From contig DALYJX010000290.1 in assembly GCA_031969655.1 (NCBI GenBank), forward strand, positions 1 to 7,847: a stretch of DNA of 7,847 bases, written 5' to 3'. This stretch comes from Microseira sp003486305 (GTDB lineage Bacteria; Cyanobacteriota; Cyanobacteriia; Cyanobacteriales; Aerosakkonemataceae). The notes under the pieces were generated by a model, which saw only the letters and a program-made list of their open reading frames with translations, was not told the DNA's origin and searched no databases. Below are positions 1 through 6,023 of the stretch, one piece after another. The first letter of the stretch is position 1, and every line of letters begins with the position of its first letter. The translations under genes were made by a program, and so were the position numbers.

Positions 1-293
1 AATTGTATTATGGTGCATACCGAAGTTCCAGACAGCAGGAAAATCTGGAAACTATAAGCGTCTTTTTTCGCGAGTTTGTAAGTTTACCTTTCGATGGTCA
101 AGCCGCTGCTATTTGTGGTTATATTCGCTCCCAACTCGCCTTTAGAGGAACTCCCATTGGTGCTTACGATATGCAAATTGCCGCCATTGCCTTAGCAAAC
201 GACCTCACCTTAGTAACTCATAATGTTGCTGAATTTAGTCGTGTCGAGAGCCTAAATATTGAAGATTGGGAAGCAGAAGATGACGATAGTTAG
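1..293 (+). CDS. vapC: VapC-type PIN-domain ribonuclease toxin, C-terminal part
   Basis: C-terminal 96 codons of a PIN-domain protein, the toxin family of type II VapBC systems, which are Mg-dependent ribonucleases usually held inactive by a VapB antitoxin. The reading frame enters from the left edge. The first full codon, TTG at 3, is most likely an internal leucine of the usual ELYYGA stretch rather than a start. Visible PIN features are YYGAYRSS, FDGQAA..YGYIR-like spacing around D31, the G-x-P-I-G-A-Y-D56-x-x-I-A-A block carrying the third conserved acidic residue, and the closing L-V-T-H-N-V-A-E-F strand with its conserved Asn and Glu. The stop is TAG at 291-293. The N-terminal acidic residue and any vapB lie outside the window, so activity and pairing cannot be judged. 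The gene converges on the broken RTX gene. Confidence 0.85.
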   Translation, partial: LYYGAYRSSRQQENLETISVFFREFVSLPFDGQAAAICGYIRSQLAFRGTPIGAYDMQIAAIALANDLTLVTHNVAEFSRVESLNIEDWEAEDDDS

Positions 294-318
294 CAAGCCT
301 TAGCCGCATCAGGTAACC

Positions 319-366
319 CTTCGTTTGTGTAGCGGCACCCTTAAGGGTGCCGCTACACAAACGAAG
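319..366. repeat. perfect 48-bp palindrome
   Basis: Two 24-nt arms (319-342 and 343-366) are exact reverse complements with no spacer, centred on TTAA. The core reads GTAGCGGCACCC-TTAA-GGGTGCCGCTAC. It lies 25 bp after the vapC stop, between two convergent genes. In RNA it would give a very stable hairpin from either strand, but there is no T-run on either side, so it is not a standard intrinsic terminator. It resembles the short palindromic elements dispersed in many cyanobacterial genomes. That family link is inference. Confidence 0.9.
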
Positions 367-373
367 CGAAAAC

Positions 374-413
374 GCTTTCCCTCACAAGGGCTGCAAGCCG
401 TTGCAAGGAAAGC
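374..413. repeat. imperfect stem-loop with nested hairpin
   Basis: GCTTTCC (374-380) pairs with GGAAAGC (407-413). Inside it GGCT (389-392) pairs with AGCC (396-399). It lies directly right of the 48-bp palindrome and may be part of the same repeat element. No function can be assigned. Confidence 0.45.
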
Positions 414-437
414 AAGGTTCGCGACAAATTTGACCTA

Positions 438-481
438 CAAATCATTTCTACCTAACCTTCGGTATAAGTAGAGATGATTTG
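438..481 (-). terminator. 14-bp stem-loop after the RTX gene, possible terminator
   Basis: The arms 438-451 and 468-481 pair over 14 positions, with one T-G wobble (446/473) and a 16-nt loop that contains a small ACC-TTC-GGT hairpin. It begins 8 bp past the end of the RTX reading frame on the minus strand and lies between convergent genes, so it could end transcripts from either side. There is no clear T-run in either direction, so efficient intrinsic termination is uncertain. It might only stabilise the mRNA 3' end. Confidence 0.5.
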
Positions 482-489
482 CAGTATCG

Positions 490-3322
490 TTAAACCGCGA
501 TAAAAGCCTGCTGCGTCATCAGATTAGCCTGTATCCCATTCAAAGTCGTCAACAATTCGCCAGTATCTTTCATGCTAATGAGAGTGTTGTTGTTGCTTTG
601 CGCGATCGCTAACTGTGCAAAACTTAAACTACCACCCAAACCAATTAAATCTTGACCATTTTGGAAATCAGTTATTATATCACTTCCTTTTCCAGATGTC
701 AAGATAAAGATGTCGCGTCCGCTACCACCTGTCAGCAAGTCATTACCTAGATCGCCAATCAGTCGGTCATTACCTGCACCACCAATCAGCGTGTCATTAT
801 CTTTACCACCATAGAGGGTATCATCACCTTCTGCTCCATTGAGCTTATCTTCTCCTTCATTACCAAAGAGTAAGTCATTCCCAGCACCGCCGCATAGTTC
901 ATCGCGATCGCTACCTCCGTAAATAGCGTCATTTCCATCACCACCGCACAGACTGTCATTACCTAGAGCGCCGTAGATCAAGTCGTTACCAGCATCGCCC
1001 AATAACATGTCATTATTTTGACCACCGCGTAGCGTATCGTTACCGTCTTCGCCCAAGATAGTGTCATTGCTAGCGTTACCGCTAAGCAAATCGTCGCCAC
1101 TACCGCCAAAAATTAAGTCGCTACCAGCGCGATCGCTGTCGCCGAAAATGGTATCGTTACCTTTGTCGCCACCCAGAGTATCGTTGCCGCGATCGCCTAA
1201 AATCAAGTCATTATCTTGACCACCGCGCACAAAATCGTTACCTTGACCGCCGCGAAGAGTATCGTTACCAGTATTACCATTGATTACATCGTCGCCAGTA
1301 TTACCACTGAGAAAATCGTTCCCTTCGTTACCGAAAATCCAATCGCGTCCGTCCCCACCAAAAGCAATATCGTTTCCCCCTCCGCCGAATAAATTATCGT
1401 TACCTGCGTTACCAAACAGCAAGTCATCCCCACCATTACCTTCAAGTGCATCGTTGACAGGAGTACCAATGAGGATATCGTTGCTATCATTCCCAAATTG
1501 GGTGTTATTAACTGGATTTAACGCTTTCGGTAAATTAGGAAGATTGTTGATATCCGGACGCACAAAGCTGTCGCAGAAACAATCTGGATCTTGGGGTAAA
1601 TTGGCACCATTAACGATTAAGGCAAAAGGAGTAGTGACGCTAGCATTCGCTGAATCTGTTGCTTTGACTGAGAGAACAATCGTTCCCACATCGCTACTGG
1701 TGGGAGTACCAACAAAAGAACGACTTGTAGGATTAAAGAACAACCAATTTGGTAAAGCGTTACCGTTAGCGAGTGAGGCGCTATAGGTTAAAGTATCGCC
1801 AACATCGATATCTTTGAAAGTATCAGCAGCGAAGCTGAAATTAAAGAAATTATTGGCGTTAGTCGTTTGAACTGGAATGACTGCATTGACAAAAGGCGCA
1901 TTGTTAACTGGTAATGCATCATCATTAAGGATCGTACCAACAGCTTGGTTATCACCTATGGTGGCATTACTAACGTTAGAAAGATTGACCAGGAAGTTTT
2001 TATTGGTTTCTACAGTTGTATTACCAATTACAGCAACGGTAATATTTTTCTGAATTTCTCCTGGATTGAAAGTCAGAGTTCCCGATGCGCTGTTGTAGTC
2101 AACGCCAGCAGTGGAAATTCCGTCAGAAGTAGCGTAATTAACCGTGACAGTTTGATAGCTGGGATTCGATAAAGTCACGGGGAAGATGAAATTGGTAGTG
2201 CCGCTGTTACCTTCATTTTGAGTGACATCAGCGATCGCAACAGTCGGAATAGTATCGTCGTTGTTGATTGTTCCGACAGCGACAGAGTTAGTTATAGTCG
2301 CGTTGATGGGATTGGAGAGATTGAGATTGAAGGTTTCGTTTGTTTCGTATTTGTTATCTCCATTCGAGACAACGGTAATGGTTTTTTGAGTTTCCCCTGG
2401 GTTGAAAATTAGATTACCCGATGTTGCGGTGTAGTCGCTATCAGCAGCAGTGGCAGTGCCGTCGTTAGTACTGTAGGTTACGGTGACGGGAAGGACGCTA
2501 GGATTGGAAAGATTAACGGTGAAAGTGTAAGCGATCGCACCATTGTTTCCTTCAGCTTGAGCGATCGCAGCGGGTGTGAGGCTGATGGAATTATCTAAAA
2601 CTGGGGAATCGTTGACGAGGACTGTCGCGGTAGCGGTGGAAGTGCCGCCGTTGCCGTCGTTGATGGTGTAGGTGAAGGTATCGATGCCGCTGAATCCGGG
2701 GTTGGGGGTGTAAAAGACACTGCGACCTTTATCAATGGCGATCGCCCCTACCCCATTATTCATCCCCGTACCGGGGTTGAAACTCGTATCTACAGAACCG
2801 TCCCCATTTAACTGGGCAATAGAGTTGCGAGTTATGCCGTTGACGGTGGTGAAATAGCCGCCCACGAGCGGTTTGCCGTCGCTGCCGAGGGCGATCGCAT
2901 TGACCGAACCATTAATCCCCGTACCGGGGTTGAAACTCGTATCTACAGAACCGTCCCCATTTAACTGGGCAATAGAGTTGCGAGTTATGCCGTTGACGGT
3001 GGTGAAATAGCCGCCCACGAGCGGTTTGCCGTCGCTGCCGAGGGCGATCGCATTGACCGAACCATTAATCCCCGTACCGGGGTTGAAACTCGTATCTACA
3101 GAACCGTCCCCATTCAACCGGGCAATAGAGTTGCGAGTTGTGCCGTTGACGGTGGAGAAATAGCCGCCCACGAGCGGTTTGCCGTCGCTGCCGAGGGCGA
3201 TCGCATTGACCGAACCATTAATCCCCGTACCGGGGTTGAAACTCGTATCTACAGAACCGTCCCCATTCAACCGGGCAATATTATTGCGACTTGTGCCGTT
3301 GACGGTGGTGAAAGTGCCGCCC
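490..3322 (-). CDS. Calx-beta / cadherin-like / RTX calcium-binding secreted protein, 3' body of a broken gene
   Basis: Long open frame without its own start: the track from 3270 (TTG, Leu of a repeat) gives 926 codons, and coding similarity reaches up to about 3322. Residues are numbered from 3270. About 1-182: 51-aa delta-60-like repeats ending in ARLNGDGSVDTSFNPG. 183-221: second half of an Ig/cadherin-like domain (YTPNPGFSGIDTFTYTINDG). About 227-340 and 341-447: two Calx-beta domains, each ending VGTI.NDD. About 452-555: a dystroglycan-type cadherin-like domain (GDTLTYSASL..G..LP.WL.F). About 592-855: roughly 29 GGxGxDxLx RTX nonapeptides that bind calcium and fold outside the cell. Then a C-terminal tail of the type recognised by type I secretion (SGKGSDIITDFQNGQDLIGL). 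The frame is free of stops down to TAA at 490-492. Upstream it is cut off from the DUF4347 part by a frameshift near 3323 and by the transposon. Probably a surface or exported adhesin-like protein; no T1SS genes are in view. Confidence 0.85.
2737..3322 (-). repeat. tandem 153-bp repeats (51-aa delta-60-like units), about 3.8 copies
   Basis: The marker CCGGGGTTGAAACTCG recurs at 2771, 2924, 3077 and 3230, exactly 153 bp apart. The units starting at 2771 and 2924 look identical over the whole period. The 3077 unit differs from them at about four positions. Homology starts at the HIP1 site of 2737-2745 and stops at GCCGCCC (3322). Each unit encodes the pattern GSDGKPLVGGYF.TVNG..RNSIA.LNGDGSVDTSFNPGTGINGSVNAIAL, read in two halves. 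The period is a multiple of three, so changes in copy number keep the downstream frame. The near-identity points to recent duplication or gene conversion. Confidence 0.95.
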
Positions 3323-3678
3323 GCAAATTCGTGGGATTGGTCACACCGGAGATATAGAAGCGGTCTCCATCAACGTCGCTGTCGTTGTTCAATACTTGGA
3401 TGTTGACCTTGGTGCCGACTTTGGTGGTACTGCTGTCGTTTTTGGCAGTGGGACTGGGTAGCACCCCGGAGTATGGTTCCGTCGCCCCCGCTGTAAAAGC
3501 TGTCGGTGCTTCAATATCTGCCGTGGCGACTTCTAAATCCCAGTCTCCACCTTTGGCGCTGTTCCCCGTCAAGTCGTCACTGGCGGCGATGTCTGCACCC
3601 GTGAGTTGGGCGAGGCGCTGGAGGAAGGAAGTTTCTCCTCCCACGTTGCAACCATAAATTAAAATATCGGCATTCTCA
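3323..3678 (-). pseudogene. middle fragment: C-terminal half of DUF4347 plus first half of an Ig/cadherin-like domain
   Basis: After the transposon the minus strand resumes with ENADILIYGCNVGGETSF, then RLAQLTGADIAAS, TGNSAKGGDWDLE and IEAPTAF. This is the standard second half of a DUF4347 domain. A linker (PSPTAKNDSSTTKVGT) leads into the first half of an Ig/cadherin-like domain, NIQVLNNDSDVDGD..YISGVTNPTN. Beyond that the frame loses sense (LRAALSPPST...) and ends at 3267, while the delta-60 reading (FAGGTFTTVNG) continues in another frame. A -1 or +2 shift around 3315-3330 is needed to join them. The matching second half of the Ig-like domain is found at about 2608-2724, after the repeat array. 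This is a piece of one larger gene, not a gene of its own. Confidence 0.8.
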
Positions 3679-3694
3679 GCTAAAACCGCAGGAG

Positions 3695-3727
3695 CCTCTC
3701 ACCTACCCGAAGGGAGGTGACGAGAGG
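3695..3727. repeat. left-end imperfect hairpin of the tnpB element
   Basis: TCACCT-A-CCC pairs with GGG-AGGTGA around a GAA loop. The outer CCTC and GAGG also pair, across a 3-nt bulge. It lies 16 bp inside the inferred left border, where single-strand transposase recognition hairpins of IS200/IS605 elements are found. Its tip resembles that of the right-end hairpin. Confidence 0.65.
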
Positions 3728-3734
3728 AATGCGG

Positions 3735-3777
3735 GTTAAAGAAGGGGGTTCGATGCCCCCTTCTTTAACAGTTTTTT
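3735..3777 (+). terminator. strong intrinsic-terminator-like hairpin facing tnpB
   Basis: A perfect 14-bp stem, GTTAAAGAAGGGGG (3735-3748) with CCCCCTTCTTTAAC (3756-3769), has a 7-nt loop and is followed on the plus strand by AGTTTTTT. This is a textbook Rho-independent terminator for transcription entering the element from the left. On the minus strand no T-run follows. The stem also encodes the last residues and the stop of the small minus-strand gene, so the same bases serve coding and probably insulation. Confidence 0.75.
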
Positions 3778-3906
3778 GGCTAATGTTCGTAGATAATCTC
3801 TAAATACGTCATTCTGTGTTCGGGCGGTTGCTTCACAGTATTGCAACCAAACTTCTTTTTCTTCTGACGTAAGTCGAAAGTTAACAGTTTCGGTAAGCTT
3901 TGCCAT
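3736..3906 (-). CDS. small ribbon-helix-helix-like protein of the tnpB element
   Basis: ATG at 3906-3904 and TAA at 3738-3736 give 56 codons, starting MAKLTETVNFRLTSEEKEVW. The pattern is a short beta strand (ETVNFRLT), then two helices (SEEKEVWLQYCEATA and TQNDVFRDYLRTLAKKL) and a basic tail. This is the layout of Arc/MetJ/CopG DNA-binding proteins, which dimerise through the strand and contact DNA with it. No exact family is recognised. It is divergent from tnpB with a gap of about 34 bp, so an inferred role is an autorepressor controlling itself and tnpB, or a stabiliser of the element. No good Shine-Dalgarno is seen. An unusual 6-codon ATG reading frame ends in TAA immediately before the start, possibly by chance. 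The coherent RHH pattern makes a real gene likely. It could be dead if the element is decaying. Confidence 0.7.
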   Translation of the reverse strand: MAKLTETVNFRLTSEEKEVWLQYCEATARTQNDVFRDYLRTLAKKLLKKGASNPLL

Positions 3907-3940
3907 TTACTTGTAACTGATATTCATGTACAATTATCGC
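3907..3940. promoter_or_regulatory. divergent control region between the small RHH gene and tnpB
   Basis: An AT-rich gap of 34 bp separates two divergent starts, so both promoters must lie here or overlap the first codons. Possible -10 boxes for tnpB are TATTCA (3921) and TACAAT (3929). No -35 at good spacing is clear. An RHH repressor would be expected to bind here. This is inferred from position, and no operator repeat is evident. Confidence 0.35.
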
Positions 3941-5227
3941 ATGATTATATCCTACCAGTTCAAATTACTGCCAACAAAAGAACAGCGTCAACGAATGTTT
4001 CGATGGCTTGATATGTTACGTCATGCCTACAACTGGATGTTGGCAGATAGGTTTGATTGGTGGGAGATGAATCGTTGCCCAATCAATGCTTGTCCGTTGG
4101 TTTGTAGTATTGCTCAACCAAGAGAACAGCCAGGATATTATGGACAAAAGCGTTCTCTAGTATCACTGAAGGCAGAGCGAGAATGGTACAAGGACGTACA
4201 CGCTGATGTCTTGCAGGATATGGTGAAGCGCGTAGACTTGGCGTTTACTCGATTTATTAAAGGTGACACTGAAGGCAATAGGAGTGGAAAACCTCGATTT
4301 AAGGGTAAAAACCGTTATCGCACTTTTGCTTACCCACGAGGGGAGCATGATTGTATCCAAGGAAATCGGATTGAACTACCAAAACTAGGAAGAATCAAGT
4401 TGATTCAACATCGACCTATACCTGATAGTTTTATCATCAAACGAGCATTGATGACTCAAAAAGCTGATGGATGGTACGTAACCATCAGCCTAGAAGATGT
4501 TTCCGTTCCGGACAAAGCAACTATTAACATTCAACCAACTGAAGCTAACAGTATTGGTGTTGATGCTGGGTTGGAGTATTTTGTAGCTTGCTCTAATGGG
4601 ACGATGGTAGAACCGCCTAAGTTTTATCGGAAAACTGAGGATAAGTTAGCTGTATTACAAGCGAAAAGAGAGCTAAGGACAAAGGGTTCTACATCAAGGC
4701 GAAAGCTAAATCAACGCATTGCTAAGTTGCATCAACGGATAGCGAGACAGCGTAGGCAATGGCATTTTGAACTAGCAGGGTCATTGGTAGACAAAGCAGA
4801 AGTAATTTTCGTTGAAGACTTAAACGTCTCCAATATGACTCGTCGTAACAAACCTAAACAAGATGAAGAAGGAAACTTCCTTCCGAATGGGCAAGTGGCG
4901 AAGAGTGGCAGGAATAAAAGTTTTGCTGATGCTGGGATATCTGGGTTTCTTAACGAAATACTTCCGTACAAGGCTGAAAGAGCTGGGCGGAGTGTAGTTA
5001 AAGTCAATCCTAGAGGAACATCTCAACATTGTGCAATTTGTTTAAATCGGGTTCCAAAAGAGTTAAGCGACAGATGGCATGAATGCTCTTGTGGCGCATC
5101 CATGCATCGGGATTTAAACTCTGGAATTCTGATTAAAAAAGTGGGGTTGGGCGTTCGCCTCACTATAAAACGCGAATCCTGTAAAAGGGAGGAGAAGCCT
5201 GCACTATACCCGATAGGGTTAGTGTAG
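3941..5227 (+). CDS. tnpB: TnpB, RNA-guided DNA endonuclease of an IS200/IS605-type element
   Basis: 428 aa from ATG 3941 (MIISYQFKLLPTKEQ, the usual TnpB N-terminus). An in-frame ATG at 3926 would add five residues. TnpB proteins are the ancestors of Cas12. They use an omega RNA from the element's right end to cut DNA next to a short TAM and so help retain the element. Visible parts are the N-terminal helix-turn-helix/OrfB region (to about 120), the GKPRFKGK motif, and the RuvC motifs GVDAGLEYF (Asp208), VEDLNVSNM (Glu292) and HRDLNSG (Asp391). A zinc ribbon has Cys364, Cys367, Cys382 and Cys384. The complete D-E-D triad argues for an active nuclease rather than a TldR-type dead repressor. 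Length is normal for the family. The stop lies just past the right-end hairpin, so the 3' coding end overlaps the omega RNA region. By eye it has no HIP1 site, unlike the gene it interrupts. Confidence 0.95.
   Translation: MIISYQFKLLPTKEQRQRMFRWLDMLRHAYNWMLADRFDWWEMNRCPINACPLVCSIAQPREQPGYYGQKRSLVSLKAEREWYKDVHADVLQDMVKRVDLAFTRFIKGDTEGNRSGKPRFKGKNRYRTFAYPRGEHDCIQGNRIELPKLGRIKLIQHRPIPDSFIIKRALMTQKADGWYVTISLEDVSVPDKATINIQPTEANSIGVDAGLEYFVACSNGTMVEPPKFYRKTEDKLAVLQAKRELRTKGSTSRRKLNQRIAKLHQRIARQRRQWHFELAGSLVDKAEVIFVEDLNVSNMTRRNKPKQDEEGNFLPNGQVAKSGRNKSFADAGISGFLNEILPYKAERAGRSVVKVNPRGTSQHCAICLNRVPKELSDRWHECSCGASMHRDLNSGILIKKVGLGVRLTIKRESCKREEKPALYPIGLV
5202..5224 (+). repeat. right-end hairpin of the tnpB element, probable omega RNA 3' end
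   Basis: CACTA-T-ACCC (5202-5211) pairs with GGGT-TAGTG (5216-5224) around a GATA loop, with one bulged T. It overlaps the last tnpB codons, ends just before the stop TAG, and lies about 13 bp inside the inferred right border. Known omega RNAs cover this region and run out of the element. Their guide would then be the first bases of the right flank, starting near 5238 with CTTAAGGCATTG. Confidence 0.65.
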
Positions 5228-5237
5228 GAGTACGTCA

Positions 5238-5551
5238 CTTAAGGCATTGCCCCACTGCTGTAATAAATTTGTATAGGTTTCGATATTGCCGGAATTGAGC
5301 GTTATATTGCCCAATTTCACGTTTCCGGGACTGCCATGAGAAATAATATGTATTGCTGCTACATTCTGGCGCGTTTGCATAATTTCGCTAATTTGCACCA
5401 CGCCATCTCGCGTTCCATCCAGGATGAATACTTCGGTTCCCGCTGCGACTCCCGCTGCCAGGGTTTGCCAGTCTGTTACCGAACTCTCGATGAAGGCGAT
5501 CGCGTTTCCAAGCTTTGCTTTATTTTCGAGAGAGGGGTTTTGGAGTGTCAT
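5238..5551 (-). pseudogene. N-terminal fragment of the DUF4347 / RTX gene
   Basis: ATG at 5551-5549 (MTLQNPSLENKAKLG) is preferred because typical DUF4347 proteins begin shortly before the DWQTLAAGV block. GAG lies 7 nt upstream as a weak ribosome site. The frame is open further up to 5695, but the extra 48 codons look like non-coding sequence rich in HIP1 DNA. Residues 25-105 match the first half of DUF4347: VTDWQTLAAGVAAGTEVFILDG, TRDGVVQIS, then AAIHIISHGSPGNVKLGN with His72, and LLQQWGNALS. At codon 105 the transposon interrupts. The frame then reads VLLH and stops at 5219. There is no signal peptide, as expected for a type I-secreted RTX protein. Together with the two downstream fragments the original protein was about 1,170 residues. 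Confidence 0.85.
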
Positions 5552-5690
5552 AGTTTTTCTCAATAAACTCCAGGACTGGGGTGGGAGAGATGAAGATGCC
5601 GCGCTTGAACTGTTGGTGACAATAAATACAGACGCGCGATCGCGCAGCCAAACTGCCGCCCAAACGCCAATAGGCATAAGGGAGCGATCG

Positions 5691-5710
5691 CCCAAACATT
5701 TTTGTTTGGG
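5691..5710. repeat. short hairpin CCCAAACA-TTTT-TGTTTGGG
   Basis: 8-bp perfect arms with a 4-nt loop, followed on the plus strand by TTTCT. It is terminator-like in shape but has only a weak T-run, and there is no plus-strand gene to its left for it to serve. It lies about 140 bp upstream of the DUF4347 start, so it could instead be a regulatory structure. Confidence 0.45.
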
Positions 5711-5754
5711 TTTCTATGGATGTATTACCATACGATTAAATATGCTCCTGGGAT

Positions 5755-5778
5755 GCAACAGCGCGATCGCGCTGTTGC
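5755..5778. repeat. 24-bp perfect palindrome centred on a HIP1 site
   Basis: Positions 5755-5766 are the exact reverse complement of 5767-5778. The centre is GCGATCGC (5763-5770), flanked by GCAACAGC and its complement. HIP1 is the most over-represented octamer in many cyanobacterial genomes. Here the symmetry extends eight bases further on each side. Confidence 0.85.
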
Positions 5779-5790
5779 TGACAAAAAGTG

Positions 5791-5936
5791 ATATCATGTC
5801 CGTTGAATTGCCCATAAAAAAACCTCAAAGAGTCGTTGCGTAGGGACACGGCATCATAGATATCTCGGACAAACAGATAACTTTGATCGTGCCGTGTCCC
5901 GGCTGATGATTATGGGTAATCGACCGGACATGATAT
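5791..5936. repeat. 146-bp MITE-like foldback element
   Basis: The outer arms ATATCATGTCCG (5791-5802) and its complement (5925-5936) are perfect over 12 bp. After a symmetric 8-nt mismatch region, CCCATA (5811-5816) pairs with TATGGG (5911-5916). In the middle GGGACACGGCA (5843-5853) pairs with TGCCGTGTCCC (5890-5900). It has no reading frame. TA dinucleotides at both ends (5792-5793, 5934-5935) would fit a Tc1/IS630-type MITE, but that assignment is inference. It lies between tatA and the DUF4347 gene. Confidence 0.75.
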
Positions 5937-6023
5937 GAGTTGCGATCGCGACGATCAAATACCAGACAGTTTTGGCGGGGAGGACACGCTTCCCGGCAAC
6001 AAGATTTGATGTTTCAGGCTATG

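Larger units (their letters stand above)
3679..5237 (+). mobile_element. IS200/IS605-type tnpB element (IS1341-like, no tnpA) inserted in the DUF4347 gene
   Basis: Ends are inferred from the interrupted gene. Joining 3678 to 5238 recreates GCC TTA AGT GAG AAT GCC GAT (A L S E N A D), the expected DUF4347 sequence, with the reading frame restored. The removed length of 1559 bp is congruent to 2 mod 3, exactly what the frames of the two fragments require. The last bases of the left flank (CTCA) and of the element (GTCA) share TCA, so the borders could slide by up to 3 bp. No target-site duplication is evident, as known for this superfamily. Near each end lies an imperfect hairpin with a similar tip (CCCGAAGGG left, CCCGATAGGG right), typical of ends recognised by Y1 TnpA. 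Contents are a small minus-strand gene and tnpB. With no tnpA it can only move with help in trans. By eye no HIP1 site occurs inside it. Confidence 0.85.
5552..6023. other. gene-free region rich in palindromes and HIP1 sites
   Basis: No convincing reading frame is seen on either strand over 472 bp. The open frames present have no family features and run through palindromes. It holds four HIP1 octamers (5636, 5684, 5763, 5942), a small hairpin at 5691-5710, the 24-bp palindrome at 5755-5778 and the foldback at 5791-5936. The promoter of the DUF4347 gene should lie in its left part, but no clear -35/-10 pair can be defended. Confidence 0.6.

Noticed and set aside
700..1500. Regularly repeated CGTTACC/TCGTTACC motifs resembling a CRISPR-like array
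   Set aside because: They are antisense codons of the RTX nonapeptides; spacing is 27 bp without constant repeats or unique spacers.
1280..2412. Plus-strand open frames opposite the RTX and Calx-beta regions
   Set aside because: They mirror the repeat-rich minus-strand coding sequence, are rich in Ser/Pro/Leu from antisense RTX codons, and show no family pattern.
3310..3335. Programmed ribosomal frameshift
   Set aside because: No slippery heptamer and no convincing downstream structure are seen; a lesion or junction scar is simpler.
3911..3934. TTGTAA / TACAAT as a tnpB promoter
   Set aside because: The spacer is only 12 nt, too short for a standard sigma-70-type promoter.
5552..5695. 48-codon N-terminal extension of the DUF4347 frame from 5695
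   Set aside because: It is encoded by HIP1-rich DNA, has no resemblance to the family, and the ATG at 5551 matches usual DUF4347 starts.
5424..5843. Plus-strand frame of 139 codons over the DUF4347 start
   Set aside because: It is antisense to a recognised domain, runs through palindromes, and has no recognisable features.
5978..5994. Possible terminator after tatA (GGGA...TCCC)
   Set aside because: Only a 4-bp stem with a 9-nt loop and no T-run; too weak to annotate.
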